Below are positions 34,014-44,736 of a DNA stretch of 64,000 nucleotides, piece by piece. The stretch lies in the NCBI RefSeq assembly GCF_036346295.1, contig NZ_CP107819.1:1488001-1552000 (forward strand). The letters run 5' to 3'. The notes below the pieces were generated by a model. The model was not told the origin of the DNA, searched no databases, and was given only the letters and a program-made list of their open reading frames with translations. The stretch is from Streptomyces sp. NBC_00536 (GTDB lineage Bacteria; Actinomycetota; Actinomycetes; Streptomycetales; Streptomycetaceae). Positions within the stretch are counted from its first letter, which is position 1; the number at the start of each line of letters is the position of its first letter. The position numbers were made by a program, and so were the translations under genes.

Positions 34014-36905
34014 GTGCGGTCGGCCGCCGCCGGGCGGGCAGGGTGCGCGGAGGCGGTACGGGCCTGGGCGCGCGGGGCCGCCGGGCCGGGCGGCGGCGCC
34101 CTGACCGTGGAGGGCGAGCCGGGCGCGGGCCGCACCACCCTGCTCCGGGCCGCCCTCGCGGAGGCCGCGCGCGGCGGCTTCCGGGTGCGGTTCGCGGCGG
34201 CCGAGGGGCCGGGGCTGCCGCTGCGCGCGGCCCTGGACTGCCTGTACCCCGACGGCTGCGGGGCGGCGGGCTCCGCGCAGCGGGCGGCCGTCATCGCTCT
34301 GCTGCGGGAGGCGGGGCCCGCCCCGGGGTCCACCGGATCCGGGGGCGCGCTGCTGGCGGCCATGGACCTGCTGGTGACGGGGGTCCGGGAGGAGTGCGCC
34401 GGGGGTCCGCTGCTGCTGGCCCTGGACGACGTGCACGCCGCGGACCCGGCGTCTCTGCTGGTGTGGCGGCGCCTCGCCCGGGCGGGGGCCGACGGGCTGC
34501 CGGTTCGCCTCGCCGTGACCCGGCGGCCACTGCCCCGGCGGCCCGAGGTCGACCACCTGTGGGCGGCGCTGCTCGCGGTGGGCGGCGGCTGCGCGGTGCG
34601 GCTGGAGCCGCTGACCGGCGATGAGTCGGCGGCGCTGGTCCGGGAGCTGCTCGGGGCCCCGCCCGGGCCTCGACTGCGGGAGGCGGCGGCCCGCGCGGGC
34701 GGCAATCCACGGCTGCTGCGGGAGCTGCTGGCCCAGTGGTCGGGGGCGGGGCTGCTACGGGTGCGGCGCGCGGGCTCCGCGGACCAGGCCGAACTCACCG
34801 TCGCCGAGGACGAGTTACCGGCGGCCCCGGCCGCCATCGCCCAGGGGCTGGACTGCCTCTCCCCCGGCGCGCACGCCACCCTGCGGCACGCGACGCTGCT
34901 GGGCGCGGAGTTCACCGTCGCGGAGCTGGGGCTCGTACGGGCGCGGCCCGTGCGGGAGTTGGCGGCGGAGCTGGAGGAGCCGGTGCTGGCCGGGGTACTG
35001 GAGGACGCGGGCGCGCGGCTGCGGTTCCGCCAGCCCGCGCTGCGGGAGGCGCTGTACGGGACGCTGCCGGGGGCGGTGCGCGCGGCCCTGCACCAGGCGG
35101 CGGCGCGGGCCTTCGCCGAGGCCGCGGCCACGGACGGCCCGGACGCCGGGTCCGCCCCCGCGCGGATCGCCGAGCAGCTCCTGGACGGCGGGCCGCTCGC
35201 CCCCTGGGCGCTGCGCTGGCTGGCCGGCGCGGCCCAGCCCCTGATCGCCGCGGCCCCGGGCCCCGCCGCGGAACTGATCCAGCGCGCCGTCACCCAGACC
35301 CGCACGGCCGCCCACGCCGCCCCCGGCGCCCCCGCGGAATTGGATGAGCTGGAGGAGCGGCTCGCGGATGCGGCGCTGCTGCTGCGCAGGCCGGAGTCGG
35401 TGGCGTTGCTGGAGGCGCTGCGGGCGCGCGCCGGGGATCCGGACCGGCTGGCGGCCCTGGAGTTCAAGCTGGTGTCGGCGCTGATGATCCAGGGGGACAT
35501 GGACCGGGCGCTGGCGGTCACGGAGCGGGCCCTGGCCGAGCCGTTCCCCTCGGTCGCGTGGCGGCTGCGGCTGGACGCCTGCCGGGTGCTGGCCCTCGCG
35601 GACCTCGGGCGGGCCGGGCGGGCGCACGAGCTGGCGGCGGCGGTGGTGGAGCGGGCGGACCGGCTGGGCGATCCGCTGTGCGGCGCGGAGGCCCATCACG
35701 CCATGGCCTACGCCCTGTTCCACCTGGGCCGCGCCCGGGCCTCGCTGCGCCATGTCGCCGAGGGGATCGCCTGCGCGCGGCGCACCCCGGCCGCCAACGA
35801 CATGCGGTTGCTGCTGCTCGCGAACCTGGCCGAGGGGCACACCCGGCTGGAGGAGCCGGAGGCCGTGGCGGGGGCGCTGCGCGAGGCGCGGCAGCTGGCG
35901 GCGGAGACCCGCTCGACCGGGCGGCTCGCGGTGACCGAGACCCGGCTGGCGGAGTTCCGCTACCGGCTCGGGGACTGGGACGCGGCCCTGGCCGGGGTGG
36001 CCCGGGCGCGCCGGCTGCCCGCGTCCGACGGGTGGCTGCCCGCCGCCCTGCACGGGCTGCGGGCGCTGGTGCTGGGCCACCGCGACGAGCCGGAGGCGGC
36101 GCGGGCGGAGCTGGCCGCGCTGCCCGACGGGGCGACGGCGACGGACCCGGCCCTGCGCTACTGCGGGCACCTGCTGCTGGCCCGGGCACTGCTGGCGGAG
36201 CGGGACGGCCGGACGGGTGCGGCGCTGGCCGCGCTGGTGCCCGTACTGGAGCGGGACGGGCCCGCGGCGACGGCCCACGAGCACCCCTGGACGCTGTCGG
36301 AGATCGTCCGGCTGGCCCTGGAGAGCGGGGATCCGGGCACGGCGCGGGCGGCGGTGGCCGCGTGCGTGGACGCGGTGCGGGCCCAGCCGGAGCACCCGGG
36401 CGCGGCGACCGCCCTGCTGCGCTGCCGGGGGCTGTTCGGGCAGGACCCGGGGCTGCTGCGGGAGGTGGTGGCACGGGGCGAGCGGGGCTGCTGGCCGCTG
36501 CTGCCGGGCCGGGCCCTGGAGGACCTCGCGGTGGCGCTGGCCTGGCGGGGCGATCTGGCCGGGTCCCGGGACGCGCTGACGCGGTCGGTGGCGGTGTACG
36601 AGGGGCTGGGCGCGCGGTGGGACATCACGCGGGCGGACGCCCGGCTGCGCAGACTGGGGGTGCGCCGGGGCAGCCGGGGGCCACGGCGCACGGCGGCCAG
36701 CGGGTGGGAGGCGCTGACGCCCGCCGAGCTGAAGGTGGCGCTGCTGGTGGCGCGGGGGCGGTCGAACCCGGAGATCGCGCGGGCGCTGTTCCTGTCCCGG
36801 CGGACGGTGCAGACCCATGTGTCGCACATCCTGGGGAAGTTGCAGGTCCGCTCGCGGGCCGAGGTCGCCGCTCACGCGGCGGGCCGCAGCGCCGCCGATG
36901 ACTGA
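34014..36905 (+). CDS. Large ATP-binding LuxR-family regulator (LAL)
   Basis: This 963-residue protein has an N-terminal AAA-type ATPase with Walker A GEPGAGRTT near residue 38 and Walker B LLLALDDVHAADPAS near 137. A long TPR-like helical middle follows, then a C-terminal LuxR helix-turn-helix (LTPAELKVALLVARGRSNPEIARALFLSRRTVQTHV). LALs often activate secondary metabolism or sugar genes. The GTG begins two bases after the kinase stop, so it is part of the symporter-kinase transcript. Its last 34 bp overlap the convergent sigma-factor gene. Confidence 0.92.
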   Translation: MRSAAAGRAGCAEAVRAWARGAAGPGGGALTVEGEPGAGRTTLLRAALAEAARGGFRVRFAAAEGPGLPLRAALDCLYPDGCGAAGSAQRAAVIALLREAGPAPGSTGSGGALLAAMDLLVTGVREECAGGPLLLALDDVHAADPASLLVWRRLARAGADGLPVRLAVTRRPLPRRPEVDHLWAALLAVGGGCAVRLEPLTGDESAALVRELLGAPPGPRLREAAARAGGNPRLLRELLAQWSGAGLLRVRRAGSADQAELTVAEDELPAAPAAIAQGLDCLSPGAHATLRHATLLGAEFTVAELGLVRARPVRELAAELEEPVLAGVLEDAGARLRFRQPALREALYGTLPGAVRAALHQAAARAFAEAAATDGPDAGSAPARIAEQLLDGGPLAPWALRWLAGAAQPLIAAAPGPAAELIQRAVTQTRTAAHAAPGAPAELDELEERLADAALLLRRPESVALLEALRARAGDPDRLAALEFKLVSALMIQGDMDRALAVTERALAEPFPSVAWRLRLDACRVLALADLGRAGRAHELAAAVVERADRLGDPLCGAEAHHAMAYALFHLGRARASLRHVAEGIACARRTPAANDMRLLLLANLAEGHTRLEEPEAVAGALREARQLAAETRSTGRLAVTETRLAEFRYRLGDWDAALAGVARARRLPASDGWLPAALHGLRALVLGHRDEPEAARAELAALPDGATATDPALRYCGHLLLARALLAERDGRTGAALAALVPVLERDGPAATAHEHPWTLSEIVRLALESGDPGTARAAVAACVDAVRAQPEHPGAATALLRCRGLFGQDPGLLREVVARGERGCWPLLPGRALEDLAVALAWRGDLAGSRDALTRSVAVYEGLGARWDITRADARLRRLGVRRGSRGPRRTAASGWEALTPAELKVALLVARGRSNPEIARALFLSRRTVQTHVSHILGKLQVRSRAEVAAHAAGRSAADD

Positions 36906-37456
36906 ACCCGGCCGGGTCCGTAGCCGGGCAGTGCGCTCCTGAGGGCGCGCAGGGCGTAGTGCGTACGGGACTTGACGGTCCCGGCGGGTATCCCGAGCGC
37001 CTCGGCGGTCTCGGTGACGGAGGCGCCCCGGAAGTAGATCTGGACGAGGACGGCGCGGTGTTCGCGGCTGAGCGAGCGCAGGGCGAGGCGCAGGTCGAGC
37101 GCCGCGACGGCCCGCTCGGCCGTGTCGTCGGCGTACGGGAGCTGCTCCAGCGCGTCGGCGGCGACCTCGGTGGGCCGCACCAGGCGGGCCCGGCGCGCGT
37201 CGATGGCGAGCCGGCGGCCGACGGTGAAGAGCCAGGGGCGCGGCGAGGGGTGGGCGTCGTTGGCGAGCGCCTCGGGGTGGGTCCAGACCCGGAACAGGGT
37301 TTCCTGTACGAGGTCCTCGGCGCGCTGGCGGTCCCCGTGGGTGAGGGCGAGGAGGAAGCCGTAGAGGGCGCGGCCGTGTTCCCGCTGGAGCCGTTCGAGC
37401 GCGCCGTCTTCGGTGCGGGGGTACGGGCGGGGGCGGGCCAGGGTGGTGGTCGTCAT
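36872..37456 (-). CDS. ECF-type RNA polymerase sigma factor
   Basis: This 194-residue protein has region 2 (GDRQRAEDLVQETLFRVWTHP, PWLFTVGRRLAIDARRAR) and region 4 (LSREHRAVLVQIYFRGASVTETAEALGIPAGTVKSRTHYALRALR), as in the SigL/SigK-like ECF group. Many relatives sit beside a zinc-finger anti-sigma gene; none is visible here. The ATG at 37456 follows AAGGAGT. Its 3' end overlaps the LAL gene by 34 bp tail to tail, so each transcript is antisense to the other. Confidence 0.9.
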   Translation of the reverse strand: MTTTTLARPRPYPRTEDGALERLQREHGRALYGFLLALTHGDRQRAEDLVQETLFRVWTHPEALANDAHPSPRPWLFTVGRRLAIDARRARLVRPTEVAADALEQLPYADDTAERAVAALDLRLALRSLSREHRAVLVQIYFRGASVTETAEALGIPAGTVKSRTHYALRALRSALPGYGPGRVQSSAALRPAA

Positions 37457-37659
37457 CGTCACTCCTTCGTGGGCGCCGGTGATCCGAGCGTGACCGAGGA
37501 GCGGCGGGGAGTTATCCGCCGGATGGCGGACCGGGGGCGGAAGGCCGGTGGACGGCCGTTCGGCGCGACGAACGGTCCGCGCCGCGCGACGGGCGGTGCG
37601 CAGGCGCGACCCGGCGGGGCGGCGCGGGGCAGGGCGCGGCGGGGCAGCGGGAACGACCG

Positions 37660-37699
37660 CGGCCCCCGGCCCGTCCTGGAGCGGACGGGCCGGGGGCCG
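37660..37699 (-). terminator. Strong terminator after guaB1
   Basis: A 17-bp perfect G+C stem (37660-37676 with 37683-37699) closes a six-base loop 22 bases past the guaB1 stop codon. Confidence 0.85.
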
Positions 37700-37721
37700 T
37701 GGGGTGGAGATCGGGGAGGTA

Positions 37722-39233
<1,512 letters not shown>

Positions 39234-39462
39234 TCATTCTCCCATGTCCTGGCGTTGGCGCGGGCAGGGCCGATCGTCCAGGACGGGGTGGGCCGAGTGG
39301 TTGTTTCCTACGGGACTTTAGTCCCGGCCGGGGGGTACGGAAAGGATGTCGGCCGCCTTTTCCCGCACGAATGCACCCCAGAGGCGTGATCCACACCAAA
39401 ACGGACCACCCTGCTCCACTCCGCGCCACGCGCGTAGCGTGCGGTCGCGGAGTGGCCCGGGG

Positions 39463-40746
39463 TCAGCGGATGAACTCCCGGTGGGCGCTCTGGCCCGGGA
39501 TCAGCGGCCGGGGCGGCAGCACCGCCGGGGTGGGGCGGGAGGGGCCGGGGGGCCGGACCGGGCCGGGGTACGGATCGGACGCGGCGCGCCCGCGCGCGCC
39601 CAGCAGGGTCGCGGCGTGGGCGACGCTGGCGAGGGTGGCGTGGTGGTGCCAGCCCCGGAAGGAGCGGCCTTCGAAATCGCGGATGCCGACGGGTTCGCAG
39701 ATCCCGGCGAAGTCGAGGGAGACCCGGTCGGTGAGCTTGGCCAGCAGGAAGAGCTGGGCGAGCGGCCGGTCGCCGATGTTGGTGATCCAGAATTCGGAGG
39801 GCAGCAGGGCGGCCTCGGTCCAGGCCCCGACGAGCAGCAGCGGGGCCGGCGCGGCCGGTGGGGTGCGTTCGTCCAGGGGCGTGCCGAGGACGGCGGCGGC
39901 GGTCAGCAGGGTGACGGCGCCCTCGCCGCGGCCGTGCCGGGTCCACTCGACGACCCGGCGCTGCGAGCGCAGGGAGTCGATGAGCTCGCGGGCGGGCGCG
40001 GTGTGCGGTCCGGGTTTGTGGCGGCCCGCGCCCCCGAAGGACACCGGCAGGGAGCCGTCCACCTTCAGAACGAAGGGGATGTCCTGGAGGGAGAAGGACT
40101 CGATGGTGTGCGCGATGTCGGTGTTGGCGACCTCCATCACCACCGGCCTGCGCTGGAGCTGCCAGGTGGCGGCCATCCGCTGGACGGCGCCCACGGCGTC
40201 CTGCGCGGGGGTGAGCGAGCGGGCGGTGTCGGGGATGCCGGCGCGGCGGCGGTGCAGGAGTTCGCTGGTCCAGGGCCCGGGGAGGGTGAGGGTCCATTCG
40301 ACGGGGAAGCTCGCTTCGCTGGAGGCGAGCCAGATGCCGCCCGCCTGCTGGCAGTTGGCGGTCCGGCCGAGCTGGGGGACGAACTGGCGGCCGACCCCGA
40401 CCGAGCGGTCGCCGGCCTTCTCGATGACCATGGGCTGCACCACCCAGGCCAGCGGGCGCTGGGCGGTGCGTTCGAGGTGCTGGGCGAGGGACCGGCGTAC
40501 CGGGGTCCAGTCCCAGGGGGACTTGCTGATGAATTGCTGGAGGCTCTGCTCCACGGAACTCGCGCCGGTTCCCGCGATATTCCGGATGGTCTTCTTGCCG
40601 CTGGTCCGTACGAGGCCGTTCAGATATACGCGGGCCCAGTTCCGCTGGTCCCGCCGGGGTAACGACTCGAAGAACAGTGAGATCAGAACATCGATCAATT
40701 CGGAGATATCCTTGGCGGATTCCTCCGGCAGGACTACGCGAGCCAT
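39463..40746 (-). CDS. Domesticated IS701-type transposase relative
   Basis: This 427-residue protein has the order of an IS701 transposase: a helical N-terminus (SLPRRDQRNWARVYLNGLVRTSGKKTIRNIAG, SVEQSLQQFISKSPWDWTPVRRSL), then RSVGVGRQFVPQLGRTANCQ. The first catalytic Asp, expected just before that segment, is replaced (PMVIEKAGDRSVG), and the second Asp region reads VVMEVANTD. No terminal inverted repeats or target duplication are visible. The Pro-rich C-terminus is not transposase-like. It is probably a host protein derived from a transposase, perhaps DNA-binding. Confidence 0.72.
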   Translation of the reverse strand: MARVVLPEESAKDISELIDVLISLFFESLPRRDQRNWARVYLNGLVRTSGKKTIRNIAGTGASSVEQSLQQFISKSPWDWTPVRRSLAQHLERTAQRPLAWVVQPMVIEKAGDRSVGVGRQFVPQLGRTANCQQAGGIWLASSEASFPVEWTLTLPGPWTSELLHRRRAGIPDTARSLTPAQDAVGAVQRMAATWQLQRRPVVMEVANTDIAHTIESFSLQDIPFVLKVDGSLPVSFGGAGRHKPGPHTAPARELIDSLRSQRRVVEWTRHGRGEGAVTLLTAAAVLGTPLDERTPPAAPAPLLLVGAWTEAALLPSEFWITNIGDRPLAQLFLLAKLTDRVSLDFAGICEPVGIRDFEGRSFRGWHHHATLASVAHAATLLGARGRAASDPYPGPVRPPGPSRPTPAVLPPRPLIPGQSAHREFIR

Positions 40747-40818
40747 CCGGGCCTCCCCCGCGACCAGCTAGATCCAATACCCTACTTGACCGGTGAGATC
40801 GGCCGTAGGCCCCTGCGG

Positions 40819-41463
40819 CTACTTCATGAGGTCGCTGCCACTTTCGAGCCGCTCTTCCTGTACCACGAGGGGGATGGGGATCTGGTTCGCCGCATAGTAG
40901 AGCGCGATCACGAAGTGTGCGACGAGAGTGAGAGGTGCGGAGAAGAAGGACAGGAGCACGGTGCAGGGGTAGGCGATGGCTCCCAGACCGAAGCGCATCC
41001 GGGTGGCCCGGGCGCCTTCGCGGTCGACGTGTTCGTGGAAGAGGTGGCCCACGCGCGTGACGTACCACCAGAAGCCGAGATAGGCGAGGGCGTACACGAC
41101 GGTCCACGAGCTGTAGAGGATGGCGGCCGCGTTGGCCGAATCCCCGTCGTCCAGGTGCTCGGCGAGCACGGAGGTGGTCCACGGGATCACCGAAACCACC
41201 ATCAGCACCAAGAGATTCAGGAACAGCAGGGGCCGGTCCACCTTCCTGAGGTGAATGAAGATGGTGTGGTGGTTGACCCACATGACGCCGATGATGAGGA
41301 AACTCACGACGTACGCCGCGTAATGCGGCCACTGCGCCCACAATCCGTGCCAGAGTGCGGATCCGGTTTCTTCCGGGACCTTGATCTCCAGCACGAGAAT
41401 CGTGATGACAATGGCGAACACGCCGTCGCTGAACGCCTCGACGCGCCCGGTTTCCGATTCCAT
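40819..41463 (-). CDS. TMEM175-family potassium channel-like protein
   Basis: This 214-residue membrane protein opens with RVEAFSDGVFAIVITILVLEI, the FSDGVFAI signature of TMEM175, whose first helix lines the pore. A second conserved segment is GVMWVNHHTIF. Six helices are predicted, matching one TMEM175 repeat. Bacterial members form tetrameric K+ channels. The ATG at 41463 has GGGAGGT directly upstream. A terminator hairpin lies 26 bases before the start, so it needs its own promoter. Confidence 0.9.
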   Translation of the reverse strand: MESETGRVEAFSDGVFAIVITILVLEIKVPEETGSALWHGLWAQWPHYAAYVVSFLIIGVMWVNHHTIFIHLRKVDRPLLFLNLLVLMVVSVIPWTTSVLAEHLDDGDSANAAAILYSSWTVVYALAYLGFWWYVTRVGHLFHEHVDREGARATRMRFGLGAIAYPCTVLLSFFSAPLTLVAHFVIALYYAANQIPIPLVVQEERLESGSDLMK

Positions 41464-41488
41464 GACCTCCCCTTCGCCCCACTGCTCC

Positions 41489-41532
41489 GCGTGTGCGGGG
41501 AGGGGCGCTTCCCCCACCCTCCCCGCACACGC
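41489..41532 (-). terminator. Terminator at the end of the 22-kb gene array
   Basis: A 14-bp perfect stem GCGTGTGCGGGGAG (41489-41502) pairs with 41519-41532 around a 16-base loop, 17 bases past the last gene of the array. Confidence 0.85.
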
Positions 41533-41549
41533 TACCCAGATATCGGGTG

Positions 41550-41891
41550 TCAGCCGCCGAACCCGGCGGTCTGGCGCCAGATCCGGCCATCGCGGACGAC
41601 GAGTGTCCCGAACGCGTGCTCCGGTTCACCGTTGAGGTTCATGATCGCCCGGTAGAAGATCGTGTCTTCCGTCTCGATGTACTCCTGGAGTTCGACCAGT
41701 GTGGGCTTCACCGTGAGATAGCCGGTGAAGGTCTCCCGTACCGCGTCGATTCCGACCGAGACGCCTTCGAATCGAAGGAGCACGGCGTCGTCGGTGTAGT
41801 TCTTCATGACCGCCTCGATGTCCAGGGCGGCCAGCGCCTCCATCTGGCGGACGAAGACCGGGTGCAGCTTGGCGATGTCGTATGTGGCCAT
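41550..41891 (-). CDS. NTF2-fold (SnoaL-like) protein 4
   Basis: This 113-residue protein has the NTF2/SnoaL pattern: a long N-terminal helix (PVFVRQMEALAALDIEAVMKNYTDDAVLLRFEG), then strands ending EHAFGTLVVRDGRIWRQTAGFG. The fold serves isomerases, dehydratases and binding proteins, and the activity here is unknown. It is the last gene of a long minus-strand run whose upstream end holds three more NTF2-fold genes. Codon use is slightly less GC-rich than its neighbours. Confidence 0.85.
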   Translation of the reverse strand: MATYDIAKLHPVFVRQMEALAALDIEAVMKNYTDDAVLLRFEGVSVGIDAVRETFTGYLTVKPTLVELQEYIETEDTIFYRAIMNLNGEPEHAFGTLVVRDGRIWRQTAGFGG

Positions 41892-41941
41892 GTCGACTCC
41901 CTCTCAACTGGGGTGGGTTGGTGCGCGGGGCGGCCGGACGG

Positions 41942-43411
41942 TCAGGTGGCGGCGGGATCGGCGAGCGGGGCCGGGGCCAGCGGGAGCCGGACCACCATGC
42001 GCGTCTCGCCCGGCCGGGACCGGGCCACGATCGACCCGTGGTGGCGCTGGGTGACGATGCGGTAGCTCAGGTGCAGTCCGAGGCCGGTGCCCTTGCCGAC
42101 GTCCTTGGTGGTGTAGAACGGCTCGAAGATCCGGGGCAGGGAGCTTTCGGGGATGCCGCGGCCGGTGTCGGAGATCTCCACGACCATGCACACCCCCTCG
42201 GCGCGGGCACGCAGCGTGAGCACTCCGGAGCCCTCCATGGCCTCGGCCGCGTTGTCGACCAGGTTGGTCCACACCTGGTTCAGCTCGCTGGGGTAGCCCG
42301 TCAGTTCGGGCAGACCGGGTTCGTACGCGCGCACGATGCTGATCCCGGAGAGCTTGGACCGCAGCACGACCAGCGTGTTCTCCAGTCCGTCGGTCACCGC
42401 GAACCGCTGCTCGGGGGCGCGGTCCAGATTGGCGTAATCCCGGGTGGCCGAGACGAGGTGCGAGATCCGGGGTCCGGCGGCCCGCAACTCGGCTGCCAGG
42501 GACCGGATTTCGAGCAGGGCCGCCAGGTGGTCGAGGGCGGCGGGCAGCGCCGGTTCGCCGATCCCCTCAAGCCGTTCCAGCAGCCAGCCCAGTTCCAGCC
42601 CGAGGTCGGAGACCCCGGCGCCGAGCAGCCCGGGGCGTTCCACCCCCGTCTCCTCGGCCCAGTCGCTGATCTCCTCCTCGGCGTCCGCCTGGGCCAGGGG
42701 GTCGGTGGTGGCGGGCGGCGGGACCTTGTCCAGCTCGTCGGCGATCCGGTCGAGTACGGCGCGCTCGGCGCCGGTGGCGGCGGCGCCCCAGGACTGCGCG
42801 GTCGCGGTGAGCCGGTCCAGCGCGGGGGCCAGTTCCTGGGCGGCCCGGGCGACGGCCGCCGCCGGGTTGTTCAGCTCGTGCGCCAGGCCCGCCGCGAGGG
42901 TGCCGAGCGCTTCCACGGTGGCCCGTTTGCGGGCCTGGATCTCGGAGGACTTGATCCGCCAGGCCAGGACCGGCAGCAGGACGGCGGCCACCCCGTGGCA
43001 GCGGGTCAGCATCTCGAAGAAGACCGGCCGGGGGTAGGCGACGACGGTGGTGGCGGGCCCGCTGGCGGCCGCGGTGGCCACGTACGCCCCTTCGGTGAGC
43101 AGGGGCAGTTCGCCGGTGAACCGGTGGGCCGCGGAGGGCTTGCCGTCGTGTTCCTCGGCGGCGGCGCTCTCCTCCTCGGTGGAGTGCCGGGTGAGCACCT
43201 CCTCGCGGCCGTCGACGACCTTGGTGACGACCAGCCCGCCGGAGAGCAGCACGTGGAAGGCGGTGGCCTCCTCGCCGTCGCGGAAGAGCACTTCGCCGTC
43301 GGCGAGCACCCGGGGTGCGGAGACGGAGGCCAGCCAGTCGAGCTGGTCCCCGGTGAGCGCGGCGAAGATCTCCAGCTGGGCCAGGGCGGTGCGCAGCTCG
43401 GGCAGGTTCAT
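41942..43411 (-). CDS. Histidine kinase with cyclic-nucleotide-binding domain
   Basis: This 489-residue soluble kinase has an N-terminal cNMP-binding/Crp-like domain (about 5-150; LEIFAALTGDQLDWLAS, LFRDGEEATAFHVLLSGGLVV), HisKA with His178 in TLAAGLAHELNNPAA, and an HATPase (VWTNLVDNAAEAM, DTGRGIPES, GTGLGLHLSY). No membrane segment and no cognate response regulator are nearby, so it is an orphan kinase. The conserved phosphate-cassette arginine of cNMP binders is not clear, and the ligand may differ. The ATG at 43411 follows GGAGGGGAG and lies 19 bp after the MFS gene. Confidence 0.88.
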   Translation of the reverse strand: MNLPELRTALAQLEIFAALTGDQLDWLASVSAPRVLADGEVLFRDGEEATAFHVLLSGGLVVTKVVDGREEVLTRHSTEEESAAAEEHDGKPSAAHRFTGELPLLTEGAYVATAAASGPATTVVAYPRPVFFEMLTRCHGVAAVLLPVLAWRIKSSEIQARKRATVEALGTLAAGLAHELNNPAAAVARAAQELAPALDRLTATAQSWGAAATGAERAVLDRIADELDKVPPPATTDPLAQADAEEEISDWAEETGVERPGLLGAGVSDLGLELGWLLERLEGIGEPALPAALDHLAALLEIRSLAAELRAAGPRISHLVSATRDYANLDRAPEQRFAVTDGLENTLVVLRSKLSGISIVRAYEPGLPELTGYPSELNQVWTNLVDNAAEAMEGSGVLTLRARAEGVCMVVEISDTGRGIPESSLPRIFEPFYTTKDVGKGTGLGLHLSYRIVTQRHHGSIVARSRPGETRMVVRLPLAPAPLADPAAT

Positions 43412-43430
43412 GTCGTGCTCCCCTCCGGGT

Positions 43431-44705
43431 TCATGCCGTGCTCCCATCGGCCCGGGTGCGGGCGGCCAGTCGCAGGGTCACCAGCAGGGCCAGCGCGCAG
43501 ACGGCGGCGACGGCGGTCATGAAGCCGACCGAGGTGCGGTGCAGCCCGTGGATGTTGGTGAGCAGCCCGGCGAGGACGGCCGGGACGCTCATGGCGAGGT
43601 ACGCGAACACGTAGACGGCGGCGGTCAGTTCGCCGCGGTGCGCCGGGTCCGCCAGGGCGGCGAGGGCCCGGAAGGAGCCGAGGAAGGCGGCGCCCCAGCC
43701 GGCCCCCAGGACGGCGGTGCCGATCAGGAAGACGGCGGCCGAGCGCAGTCCCAGGGCCAGCAGGACCAGGCCGAGTCCGGCGAGCAGCCCGCACAGGCCG
43801 ATCACGGCGGTCCGCAGGGCCTCGGTGCGGCCGAGGAGCAGCTGGGCGGTGGTGGCGGCGCCCGCGAGGAGGGCCACGGTGGCGCCGCCGACGAGGTAGT
43901 TGGTGCTCTGGAGCAGGGAGAGCGCCAGGTGCGGGCCCAGCGAGAGGTAGAAGCCGCCGACCGACCAGACGGCGACGATGGTCAGGACGAGGACGGCGAA
44001 GCGGCGCCGGACCGGGGCCGGTACGCCGATCCGGTGCGGGCTCAGCGCGAAGCCGCGGCGCGGCCGGGCGGCGCCGGGGGCGCTCTCCCGCATCCGCGCC
44101 ACCCCGATCAGGGTGAGCGCGAAGGCGCCGATGAGCAGGAGGTAGCTGAGCGCGGTGGGCGCGGGCCCGTACTGCACCAGCAGTCCCGCGCCGAGCCCGC
44201 CGAGCCCGATCCCGACGGTGGGTCCGGCGCTGTTGACCTGGGCGCCGAGCGCGGGGCGGGAGCGGGGGGCCAGTTCGAGGAGTCCGGCGCCCATGGCTCC
44301 GGTGGCCAGTCCGACGGCGAGCCCCTGCACGGCGCGGGCGGCGAGCAGCCAGCCGAGGCCCTGGGCCCCGGCGAAGAGGCCCATGGAGACGATCGCGAGG
44401 AGCAGCCCGGCGCCGAGCACCGGGCGCCGTCCGACGGTGTCGGAGAGGGAGCCGAAGAGCAGCAGTCCGCCGAGCACGGTGACGGCGTACAGGGCGAAGA
44501 CCACGGTGATCATGCCGGAGGAGAGGTCCCACTTCTCCTGGTAGAGCACGTAGAGGGCGGAGGGGACGGAGGAGGAGAGCATCAGGAGCACGAGGACCGC
44601 GCCGATCACCCAGAAGCCGGAGCCTCTGGAGGACACGGCCGCCCCGCCGGCAGGGTGCACCGTCACTCCCGTGGTCGTCTTGGGCAGGTGGGCCACTGCT
44701 CTCAC
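43431..44705 (-). CDS. MFS efflux-type transporter
   Basis: This 424-residue protein has about twelve helices and the MFS motif GSLSDTVGRRPVLGAGLLLA after helix 2. The drug/proton antiporter layout suggests export. A GTG at 44705 abuts the GGGGGA site, so the in-frame GTG at 44696 may be the true start. It lies 31 bp downstream of the FAD subunit gene and 19 bp upstream of the kinase. The substrate is unknown and may be a product of the molybdenum enzyme pathway. Confidence 0.87.
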   Translation of the reverse strand: MRAVAHLPKTTTGVTVHPAGGAAVSSRGSGFWVIGAVLVLLMLSSSVPSALYVLYQEKWDLSSGMITVVFALYAVTVLGGLLLFGSLSDTVGRRPVLGAGLLLAIVSMGLFAGAQGLGWLLAARAVQGLAVGLATGAMGAGLLELAPRSRPALGAQVNSAGPTVGIGLGGLGAGLLVQYGPAPTALSYLLLIGAFALTLIGVARMRESAPGAARPRRGFALSPHRIGVPAPVRRRFAVLVLTIVAVWSVGGFYLSLGPHLALSLLQSTNYLVGGATVALLAGAATTAQLLLGRTEALRTAVIGLCGLLAGLGLVLLALGLRSAAVFLIGTAVLGAGWGAAFLGSFRALAALADPAHRGELTAAVYVFAYLAMSVPAVLAGLLTNIHGLHRTSVGFMTAVAAVCALALLVTLRLAARTRADGSTA

Positions 44706-44736
44706 TCCCCCGTGGTCCGTGGTTCCCGGGCCACGC

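Noticed and set aside
34815..36875. A 686-codon open frame antisense to the LAL regulator
   Set aside because: Composition is Arg/Pro/Gln-rich with no domain. The sense frame has Walker motifs and a LuxR domain.
39463..40746. Active insertion sequence
   Set aside because: No terminal inverted repeats or target duplication are visible, and catalytic aspartates are missing.
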